From Clostridia bacterium (lineage in GTDB: Bacteria; Bacillota; Clostridia; Christensenellales; Borkfalkiaceae), in the NCBI GenBank assembly GCA_029063275.1, contig JAIDOO010000031.1, positions 7,681 through 13,763 on the forward strand: a stretch of DNA of 6,083 nucleotides, read 5' to 3'. Shown here in pieces: positions 1 to 5,300 of the stretch. Within the stretch, counting starts at the first letter, position 1; every line of letters starts with the position of its first letter. Both the position numbers and the translations under genes were made by a program. The notes below the pieces were generated by a model that saw only the letters and a list, made by a program, of their open reading frames with translations, was not told where the DNA came from and ran no database searches.

Positions 1-38
1 GCGGCTTGCAAATCTTTCTGTAAGCCGCATTATTTTTT
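1..38 (+). terminator. Intrinsic-terminator-like hairpin upstream of gene 1
   Basis: Bases 1-10 (GCGGCTTGCA) pair with 19-28 (TGTAAGCCGC) as a 10-bp stem with one G-U wobble (G8-U21) and an 8-base loop at 11-18. It is followed by ATTATTTTTT, with an uninterrupted run of six T at 33-38. This is the classic form of a factor-independent terminator on the + strand, presumably ending an upstream transcript. The stem may extend left beyond the window. The U-tract touches the gene 1 ribosome-binding site, so the hairpin could instead act as an attenuator for gene 1. Confidence 0.75.
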
Positions 39-45
39 AAGGAGA
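39..45 (+). promoter_or_regulatory. Ribosome-binding site of gene 1
   Basis: AAGGAGA lies with 5 bases between its GGAG core and the ATG at 50. It begins directly after the T-run of the hairpin, so no separate promoter fits between the hairpin and this site. Confidence 0.85.
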
Positions 46-49
46 TTTT

Positions 50-1438
50 ATGACTAAAAACAAGATTAAGGTAATTGTTATAGCCGTTGCGTTGGTGCTT
101 ATTATTGCAATTAGCGCAGGGCTTATAGTTCAACTTACGAAAAAAGATAGCAAGGACAATTCCGCTACGGACGGTACGCAACAGTACGAATTAAGCGGAA
201 AAGTTTACGACGATAGCGGTAATGAAATGCTTTCAAGTATGGTGTATTCAATGCCGAGGGCTATGACTATTTCCGAACTGCAAAACGAAACGGTTTCCCG
301 TATTACCATATCGGCAACGGTTTCGCCGGAGAACGCAACGGACGGTACGGTTAAATGGTCTATTATGTTTGACGACGGTTTTGATACGGAAGGATATTTA
401 ACGTTAGAACCCGCATATTACGGGGCTAATACTGCCGTGCTTACCTGCTATAAGCCGTTTGATTACACGGCAATTATTACCGCAACGTCGAACTACGACG
501 CTACTAAAACGGCAACTTGTTACGTTGATTATCTTTATACTTTTGAGCCGATAGACCTTGATATATATTGGAACGACATTGTTTTCAATCAGGAAAACAG
601 CATAACAATGGACTACAATTTTTACGGTTACGGGACGGTTGAAGGCGATTTTGAATACGGCGAATTATATATAGAATTGGACGGTGCTGTAATTAACGCA
701 ATAAGCGAAAGGTTAGGAAAAGAATTTACGCCTACTTACAAGATTTTAAGCGACGGTTTCAGTTCGGAAGGAATAACTTTTAACGTGCCTTCGCCGTTCG
801 CTTGCTTTGCGGCTAACAGCGGTTTTGACGAACAGACTTTTAATCAAGCGTTTACAAGGGCTATATACTTCGGATGCGGCGAGGACTGCGATTATCACGC
901 TATTATCCACTTTACGGCAAAGTACAGCTATAAGGGCGACGTTGTAAAGACCGAGCATATCTGGCACGATGGCTATGAACGCCTTTCCGTAGATTTCTCT
1001 TTGGAAGGCTTGGTTATACCCGTAGAGGACGTAACGATAAACAACGGTGATATAGTTTTTGGCGTAGGTATGGACGAGCCTATAACTTGCACATTTGACG
1101 GAACGGAAGCGGATGTTTCGTCGGATAACAGAATTAAAGTTACGGGCAAACAGTCAAGCTGTGCGGAAACTGCTGTAACCGCTCTCGGCAAGTCGTTTAC
1201 GAAGTATCTGAAAATGGAAAGCGCAACGCAGATAACCTTTTCTACCGCTACGGAAATGACGCTTAAAATCTACGTTGATACGGCAGACAAGAAGCTGAAA
1301 GTTGACGGTGTGAACTATACGAGCGTTGCGACAGATGACGGAGATAACGTAATAACCGTAGCGCTTTCGGCAGGTTCGCACACTATAACGAAGGGCGATA
1401 TTTTAGGGTTGTTTGCTTTACAACTCAAAGCGGCTTAA
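50..1438 (+). CDS. Membrane-anchored surface protein with Ig-like domain and C-terminal carbohydrate-binding-like beta-sandwich
   Basis: This gene encodes 462 residues. Residues 7-29 are a hydrophobic segment after a Lys-rich start (MTKNKIK) with no signal-peptidase AXA site or lipobox, so it should be an N-terminal anchor with the rest outside the cell. Residues about 82-163 read as a bacterial Ig-like (Big_2-type) domain: ISATVSPENATDGTVKW is the usual 'ATVxPxNATxxTVxW' signature, followed by a TAIITATS strand. Residues 164-330 are not recognised; they hold a Cys/His cluster (C276, C280, H283, H287, H303, H306). Residues about 345-460 resemble the small beta-sandwich found at the C-terminus of some secreted pectate lyases and other surface proteins (key stretches KYLKMESATQITFST, LKVDGVNYT and LSAGSHTITKGD). 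No lyase catalytic domain is present, so a binding or adhesion role is inferred. The start is fixed by a strong AAGGAG site. It is the first gene of a run with genes 2 and 3; gene 2 starts 12 bases after its stop. The domain calls rest on pattern recognition and have not been searched. Confidence 0.9.
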   Translation: MTKNKIKVIVIAVALVLIIAISAGLIVQLTKKDSKDNSATDGTQQYELSGKVYDDSGNEMLSSMVYSMPRAMTISELQNETVSRITISATVSPENATDGTVKWSIMFDDGFDTEGYLTLEPAYYGANTAVLTCYKPFDYTAIITATSNYDATKTATCYVDYLYTFEPIDLDIYWNDIVFNQENSITMDYNFYGYGTVEGDFEYGELYIELDGAVINAISERLGKEFTPTYKILSDGFSSEGITFNVPSPFACFAANSGFDEQTFNQAFTRAIYFGCGEDCDYHAIIHFTAKYSYKGDVVKTEHIWHDGYERLSVDFSLEGLVIPVEDVTINNGDIVFGVGMDEPITCTFDGTEADVSSDNRIKVTGKQSSCAETAVTALGKSFTKYLKMESATQITFSTATEMTLKIYVDTADKKLKVDGVNYTSVATDDGDNVITVALSAGSHTITKGDILGLFALQLKAA

Positions 1439-1441
1439 AGC

Positions 1442-1448
1442 GAGGTGG
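1442..1448 (+). promoter_or_regulatory. Ribosome-binding site that sets the gene 2 start at ATG 1451
   Basis: GAGGTGG matches the 5' side of the anti-Shine-Dalgarno. With the GAG core at 1442-1444 there are 6 bases to ATG 1451, in line with genes 1 and 4 (5 bases) and gene 3 (7 bases). The in-frame GTG at 1445 is part of this site itself and cannot sensibly be the start. Confidence 0.75.
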
Positions 1449-1450
1449 CT

Positions 1451-2998
1451 ATGAGAACATTTGCAAAAATAATAGGCTATGGTTTAGTTGTATTATTGCT
1501 TGTTGCTACCGTAGGTTTTACTTATAAATTTACAAACGGCTTTAACGAGGATTTAAAGACTTTTTATATTGAGTACAATGGCAAACAGATTTTAACGACG
1601 GAAAACAAAATGACTTTTGAAAAGGAAGCTGTACACCGTTTCGACGTTAAGTACACTTTTGATATGGACGACGCCGAGCCGAAAGGTTACAAGGTAAAAA
1701 TCGTAACGAATATGACAAAAGATTTCGATTATACCGTTGACGGTGAAAGATATTTGTTTTCAAAAGTCGGTGATATAACTGCGGCTTTCGAGCCTATATT
1801 GCACGACACTTTTTTTGAACTGTATTTGCCCGAAAGTTTAAGTTTCAGCGAGATTTTAAAGAAAGCGAATAACGGTAACAGCGTAAGCGTTCCTTCGGAC
1901 GCTTTCACTAATAATCCGTACCCGTTCAGGCTTCAAGTTTCGTCATACAACGATAAGATTACTTACAACATTGATTTCACTTTTGAGAACTCGGGGCAAA
2001 CGAGCGGCGGCAATTCCGACAACCAAAATACACCTACCACGCCCACGACACCTATTGTTCCCGATACACCTATCGAGCCGACAAAGGAAAGCTACGCAAT
2101 AACTTACCGTATAATCGGTAACGAAGCTAACTTGATTTTAGCTGACGTGATATGCGAGCCTTCTGCTGTCGAGGGGGAAACAGTAGGATTTGCCGTTTCG
2201 CTGATAGGCGATTATAAGAGCGAAGTAACGAGTATAACGATATATTCGGGCGGTAAGCTGTGGACTACTATTGAAGCCGGCGAAAACGACGGTGCGTCAA
2301 ACTTTTATAAAGAGTATTCCTTTGTTATGCCGGACGGAGACGTTGAAATAGCCGTAACGATAAAAGCTATTGAATTGAGCGAATACCGCAATATCAGCTA
2401 TGACACGTTAGGCAGCGGCTCTTATAATTCAGTAATTCTTTACTGTGCAGACGTCGCAAGACCGGGCGATTACATTATGGCGTCAATAAGTCTTGCCTTT
2501 GGCGTAGAAGATTTAGAGATAACGAGGGTTGTTTTACAAAATGCCGATACGGGCGACGAAATTTGCGAGCTGGAACAGTTTAACGAGTTTTTTGACTTTA
2601 CTATGCCTGATTGCGACATTGTTATTTTAATTTACCTTATGCCGAGCGAGAAAACGTCAACAACGCCTACCACACCCACAACACCCACGGGCGCAACACA
2701 TAGCATTATATATTCGGCAACTTATTACGGATACGATGCTAACACTTTCGATTTTTGTGATTTTGTTTCGGTAAGCTGTCCTTTAAACGCTAAGTCGGGA
2801 GAAAAGGTTACGGTAACAATAAAAGTTATAGAGAGTTTTGCCGAGTTATACGAAATAACCGACGTTATGATAAGTTATACGGAAATGGAGTTCTCATATG
2901 CTTTTGCGGTTAGCAAGGGTAACGGCGTTTACGAGTTTACAATGCCCGATTTCGATATGCAACTTTATATCTACGTCGGGGATAGGTCGTATATGTGA
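1451..2998 (+). CDS. Membrane-anchored surface protein with three divergent InlB-B-like repeats and Pro/Thr linkers
   Basis: This gene encodes 515 residues from ATG 1451. Residues 7-24 (IGYGLVVLLLVATVGFTY region) form an uncleaved-looking N-terminal membrane anchor. Residues 25-175 are an unrecognised beta-rich extracellular domain, followed by a Ser/Gly/Asn-rich stretch and a Thr-Pro linker at 194-211. Three related units follow at 214-306, 311-398 and 417-515. Each has an 'A-x-x-G-[ED]' turn, an 'E-[IV]-T' strand and a terminal [FY]-x-F-[TV]-M-P-D-x-D motif (F291, F383, F496). This is the pattern of divergent InlB B-repeat (Flg_new_2-type) domains of Gram-positive surface proteins. A second Thr-Pro linker (402-413) separates units 2 and 3. 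No LPxTG sorting signal or cell-wall domain is seen, so the protein is held by its N-terminal anchor. Stalk, adhesion or presentation functions are inferred. Its TGA stop lies inside the gene 3 ribosome-binding site, which indicates coupled translation. Confidence 0.9.
   Translation: MRTFAKIIGYGLVVLLLVATVGFTYKFTNGFNEDLKTFYIEYNGKQILTTENKMTFEKEAVHRFDVKYTFDMDDAEPKGYKVKIVTNMTKDFDYTVDGERYLFSKVGDITAAFEPILHDTFFELYLPESLSFSEILKKANNGNSVSVPSDAFTNNPYPFRLQVSSYNDKITYNIDFTFENSGQTSGGNSDNQNTPTTPTTPIVPDTPIEPTKESYAITYRIIGNEANLILADVICEPSAVEGETVGFAVSLIGDYKSEVTSITIYSGGKLWTTIEAGENDGASNFYKEYSFVMPDGDVEIAVTIKAIELSEYRNISYDTLGSGSYNSVILYCADVARPGDYIMASISLAFGVEDLEITRVVLQNADTGDEICELEQFNEFFDFTMPDCDIVILIYLMPSEKTSTTPTTPTTPTGATHSIIYSATYYGYDANTFDFCDFVSVSCPLNAKSGEKVTVTIKVIESFAELYEITDVMISYTEMEFSYAFAVSKGNGVYEFTMPDFDMQLYIYVGDRSYM
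2030..2083 (+). repeat. Pro/Thr linker 1 in gene 2 (residues 194-211)
   Basis: Low-complexity codons encode TPTTPTTPIVPDTPIEPT. They separate the membrane-proximal domain from the first repeat unit. Such linkers are typical extended spacers in surface proteins. Confidence 0.85.
2090..2368 (+). repeat. Repeat unit 1 in gene 2 (divergent InlB-B-like)
   Basis: This covers residues about 214-306. It contains AVEGETV, then SEVTSITIY, and ends FVMPDGDVEIAVTI. Of the three units it lies closest to the common form of this repeat. Boundaries are approximate. Confidence 0.65.
2381..2644 (+). repeat. Repeat unit 2 in gene 2 (divergent InlB-B-like)
   Basis: This covers residues about 311-398. It contains ARPGDYI, LEITRVVL and FTMPDCDIVILIYL, which line up with the same places in units 1 and 3. 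It follows unit 1 almost directly with no Pro/Thr linker. Confidence 0.6.
2654..2689 (+). repeat. Pro/Thr linker 2 in gene 2 (residues 402-413)
   Basis: This encodes TSTTPTTPTTPT and shares the TTPTTPT core with linker 1. At the DNA level the core is a short degenerate tandem run of ACx ACx CCx codons, a possible site of length variation. Confidence 0.8.
2699..2995 (+). repeat. Repeat unit 3 in gene 2 (divergent InlB-B-like, C-terminal)
   Basis: This covers residues about 417-515. It contains AKSGEKVTVTI, YEITDVMISY and GNGVYEFTMPDFDMQLYIYV, and it forms the end of the protein. Confidence 0.65.
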
Positions 2999-3003
2999 GG
3001 TGG
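2997..3003 (+). promoter_or_regulatory. Ribosome-binding site that sets the gene 3 start at ATG 3007
   Basis: GAGGTGG is the same heptamer as upstream of gene 2, with 7 bases from its GAG core to ATG 3007. It overlaps the gene 2 stop codon (TGA 2996-2998). The GTG at 2995 would add Arg-Trp-Arg before the signal peptide and would place the RBS inside the gene, so 3007 is preferred. Confidence 0.75.
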
Positions 3004-3006
3004 CGT

Positions 3007-5109
3007 ATGAAAGCAATAACAAAACGGTTTTTATATGTCATACTTACGGCTGTTTTGTGTGTTGTAGTGGTACTTTGCGGACAGGGCAACCTATCCGCCT
3101 TTGCCGACAGCACGGACAGCGTACAGCAAGTTTACGAAAGCACCAACGTCTTAAACAACCTTAAAGGCTCAACCATAGGCGGCAAGGAATTTGATTTAAA
3201 AGATTACCCGCATAACAGTAACGGTAAGCCGCAGGTAATTTCATTTGTTGAGTTCTGTTATTCCTACTACGCCGAAAAGCAATCGGACTACGGGCTGTAT
3301 ATCTATGTGTACAACCCGCAGGACGTAGCGTTTGATATGTCAAGTGAGCGGAATAAAATACAGCTTTCATACGGAAGCAAGGAAAGCTATTCAAAGTACG
3401 TTTTAGATTTTGTAAACTACTCCACCGAAGCCGGCTATGAAGGACGGTTCTGGAAGTTTAAGGTTAGGCTAACGGACGGACAGCGAACGGCGATTTTAAA
3501 AGAACTTGACGAGGCTAACCGTGTGTACAAAATCAGCGGTATTGAATTGTCAGTCAAGAATATAGTTACAGAATACATTTGCGGGCAGACTTACACCTAC
3601 AAAGGCTATGCGCTCGGTTACGGTTCAGAGCTGGCGCAGTCCGATACTCTTTCGTGCAATGTTGACGGGTTCGATAAATATATTTCGCTGGACGTTCGCT
3701 CAACGTACTACCGTCCGAAAGGAACTTACGACGACGGTTACACACGGGATACTCTGCACTCGGTTTATTTTTCCGTCCCTAACGAGATTATAGACGAATA
3801 CGGGGAAATGACCGCAGTTCACGCAACGTGGCTTAACGCTTACACCGCACCTATTTTGGTTACGGGCAATAAAGATATTTTTAACGCCTTGTCGTCGTAT
3901 ATCGGCAAATATGTTGACGGTGGTTCAAAGGAAAGCCATTCAAGCATTGTTGACTATGCTTTGATTGCTACGAAAGCGGTTGAAGAACTGCGGGACAGCG
4001 TTGACGCTGCTTTGGCTGGCTACTACGCCTATAACGCTTATATGAGTTGCTATAACGGCGACAATATGTATGCGCAGAATTACGATAACGTTATTAACTA
4101 TTTGCGGTATATCTTTTATGCTGATGGCGGCGATGCGGATAATTACACCTTACCTGCTGAAAAACTTATAGGCAATAAGGCAGAAGGCGTTAAGGGTTGG
4201 TTTGAAACTTACACCGAAAAATACGGCGGCAGGCTGGTAAACGACAGATACAGTAAAGATTTATTTTCAAAGGTTGATACGAAGTTTACGGACGTAACGA
4301 TTAGCTCGGACGACGAATACACGCTAACGGACAATACCGTTTCGGACACTATCTGGAAAAGACTTTTCGGCGGTTCGGTAACTGACAGAAAAAGTTATAC
4401 AATGTCGGCTATTCAGAAAGTTACCAAAGACGATATAAGCGCTTATTCCGATAAGTCGCTGTTTTGCGATAAGTATTACATAGCCGAAAGCGATTATTCT
4501 TATTTTACCGATTATGTAAAAAACGCAGCTAACAAAAAAGAAACGGTTTATCTGTTCCGCTATTATCAGTCCGAATACGTAAGCAACGAAGCAACCGAAT
4601 ATAAGCGAAAAACAGAGTGGTATTTAATAGGCGGCAATTTCGGAGCTTATGACGTTTTAGATACCAACGCTTATTTTGCGCAGACGTGGGTTCAGCTTGA
4701 TTTCGATATTATCGACCTTACGTTTACTAGGGACAACGTAGAAACGGTTATACCCGTAATTATGTCGCCTATGGATATTGTTCCCGACCTTAATCCGCCT
4801 GTAAGTACGGTTAAAGACGGTGGGCTTAAATGGTGGCAAATTTTATTAGGTATTATTGCGCTGATATTCATTATCTGGCTACTCTTAAAGTTTGCGCCGA
4901 TTATAGTATTTGCTGTCGGTAAGGCTGTAACTACGCCTTTCAAGGCTATTGGCGCGGTATTCAAAAAGTCAAAAGAACGCCGCAAGGAACGAAAACGGCA
5001 AAAGCAAGAAAAAGAGCGACAAGAATATATACAGAACGCCTACGATAACGCTTGGTCGCCATATGACGAAACCTTCGACGACTTTGACGATTTCGACGAT
5101 TGGTGGTAA
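3007..5109 (+). CDS. Large exported protein with C-terminal transmembrane segment and charged cytosolic tail, unknown function
   Basis: This gene encodes 700 residues from ATG 3007. Residues 1-33 are a signal peptide: MKAITKR, a long hydrophobic core, then AFA before D34 as a likely cleavage site. Residues 34 to about 605 are extracellular, rich in Tyr, Asp and Ser, and have no catalytic motif I recognise. Residues 80-115 (ISFVEFCYSYY, YIYVYNPQDVAF) and 249-290 (SVYFSVPN, AVHATWLNA, VTGNKD) read like recurring blocks of hypothetical proteins from uncultured Firmicutes; this is recollection, not a search. Residues 611-637 form the membrane segment, preceded by LKWW and followed by an amphipathic stretch to 652. 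Residues 653-672 are highly basic (KKSKERRKERKRQKQEKERQ) and residues 687-700 acidic with FDDFDDFDDWW. The topology is type I: outside N-terminus, inside C-terminus, opposite to proteins 1 and 2. Function is unknown. Receptor binding (pIII-like), mating-surface or assembly-scaffold roles are possible, with the tail well placed to bind a cytosolic partner. Confidence 0.9.
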   Translation: MKAITKRFLYVILTAVLCVVVVLCGQGNLSAFADSTDSVQQVYESTNVLNNLKGSTIGGKEFDLKDYPHNSNGKPQVISFVEFCYSYYAEKQSDYGLYIYVYNPQDVAFDMSSERNKIQLSYGSKESYSKYVLDFVNYSTEAGYEGRFWKFKVRLTDGQRTAILKELDEANRVYKISGIELSVKNIVTEYICGQTYTYKGYALGYGSELAQSDTLSCNVDGFDKYISLDVRSTYYRPKGTYDDGYTRDTLHSVYFSVPNEIIDEYGEMTAVHATWLNAYTAPILVTGNKDIFNALSSYIGKYVDGGSKESHSSIVDYALIATKAVEELRDSVDAALAGYYAYNAYMSCYNGDNMYAQNYDNVINYLRYIFYADGGDADNYTLPAEKLIGNKAEGVKGWFETYTEKYGGRLVNDRYSKDLFSKVDTKFTDVTISSDDEYTLTDNTVSDTIWKRLFGGSVTDRKSYTMSAIQKVTKDDISAYSDKSLFCDKYYIAESDYSYFTDYVKNAANKKETVYLFRYYQSEYVSNEATEYKRKTEWYLIGGNFGAYDVLDTNAYFAQTWVQLDFDIIDLTFTRDNVETVIPVIMSPMDIVPDLNPPVSTVKDGGLKWWQILLGIIALIFIIWLLLKFAPIIVFAVGKAVTTPFKAIGAVFKKSKERRKERKRQKQEKERQEYIQNAYDNAWSPYDETFDDFDDFDDWW
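5074..5100 (+). repeat. Triple 9-base repeat encoding FDD-FDD-FDD at the gene 3 C-terminus
   Basis: Three near-identical nonamers, TTCGACGAC, TTTGACGAT and TTCGACGAT, encode residues 690-698. Two Trp codons and the stop follow. Confidence 0.9.
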
Positions 5110-5135
5110 ACAAGTAAAAGCACATTAAAGAAAAA

Positions 5136-5169
5136 TACGCCGACGGACCTTACAAGATCCGTCGGCGTA
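5136..5169 (-). terminator. Perfect 12-bp hairpin between genes 3 and 4, terminator-like only on the minus strand
   Basis: TACGCCGACGGA (5136-5147) pairs perfectly with TCCGTCGGCGTA (5158-5169) around a 10-base loop. On the + strand the stem is followed by GTAAAAATC, with no U-tract. On the - strand it is followed by TTTTTCTTT (complement of 5127-5135), the canonical intrinsic terminator form. It may stop antisense transcripts coming from the right. For the + strand it could serve as an mRNA 3'-end protector or processing site, or as a weak attenuator between the gene 1-3 and gene 4-5 blocks. Confidence 0.7.
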
Positions 5170-5190
5170 GTAAAAATCAAAATAAATCAC

Positions 5191-5196
5191 AAGGAG
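5191..5196 (+). promoter_or_regulatory. Ribosome-binding site of gene 4
   Basis: AAGGAG lies with 5 bases to ATG 5202, the same core and spacing as gene 1. This is the best evidence that the 32-residue reading frame is translated. The rest of 5110-5190 holds the hairpin and A-rich sequence. I see no convincing -35/-10 pair there. Confidence 0.85.
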
Positions 5197-5201
5197 TTTT
5201 T

Positions 5202-5300
5202 ATGAAAACGCTTAAACGCATAATTGCGATTACAGTTTTAATTGTACTTGCGTTTACCGTTAGTTATCTCATATATACGGGGGTACAGGTAAATGCGTAG
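5202..5300 (+). CDS. 32-residue single-pass membrane peptide
   Basis: This short frame runs ATG 5202 to TAG 5298-5300. It starts with a basic head, MKTLKR, followed by a continuous hydrophobic segment at residues 7-25 (IIAITVLIVLAFTVSYLIY) and a short tail ending TGVQVNA. It lacks a clear signal-peptidase site with a mature portion beyond it, so a single-pass membrane peptide with the N-terminus inside is the likely form. It has a strong RBS with the same geometry as gene 1. Its last 8 bases overlap the start of gene 5, which indicates translational coupling, probably in fixed ratio. Possible roles are a small subunit of the gene 5 membrane complex, a minor virion-cap-like protein (inovirus pVII/pIX are of similar size), or a leader peptide controlling gene 5. 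Size and context are the only support for these. Confidence 0.7.
   Translation: MKTLKRIIAITVLIVLAFTVSYLIYTGVQVNA

Noticed and set aside
1430..1436. GCGGCTT repeated at 1-7 and at the end of gene 1
   Set aside because: A seven-base match is too short to be meaningful; no flanking symmetry supports an attachment site or direct repeat.
1082..1438. Calling gene 1 a pectate lyase
   Set aside because: Only the accessory C-terminal domain is suggested; no catalytic parallel-beta-helix region or catalytic residues are present.
1445..1453. GTG 1445 as the start of gene 2
   Set aside because: The GTG is part of the GAGGTGG ribosome-binding site; ATG 1451 has correct spacing and a cleaner anchor sequence.
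2995..3009. GTG 2995 as the start of gene 3
   Set aside because: It lies across the GAGGTGG site and would add MRWR before a normal signal peptide; ATG 3007 fits better.
3067..3084. Lipoprotein signal at VVLC-G in gene 3
   Set aside because: The residue before Cys24 is Leu, not Gly/Ala/Ser, and an AFA-D cleavage site follows, so a standard signal peptide is more likely.
2898..3164. 88-residue + strand frame across the gene 2/3 junction
   Set aside because: It is out of frame with two well-supported genes, has no RBS and gives an unconvincing composition.
3608..3793. 61-residue + strand frame inside gene 3
   Set aside because: Out-of-frame shadow with no RBS inside a clearly coding region.
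4657..4985. Minus-strand frames of 60 and 97 residues opposite the gene 3 end
   Set aside because: They lie wholly antisense to a strong coding region, lack an RBS and overlap each other. The same applies to antisense frames at 746-967, 973-1191, 1154-1381 and 3161-3394.
5136..5180. Plus-strand intrinsic terminator after gene 3
   Set aside because: The stem is excellent but is followed by GTAAAAATC with no U-tract, so rightward factor-independent termination is not supported.
5110..5190. Promoter for genes 4-5
   Set aside because: The region is A-rich, but I find no TTGACA-like and TATAAT-like pair at 16-18 base spacing.
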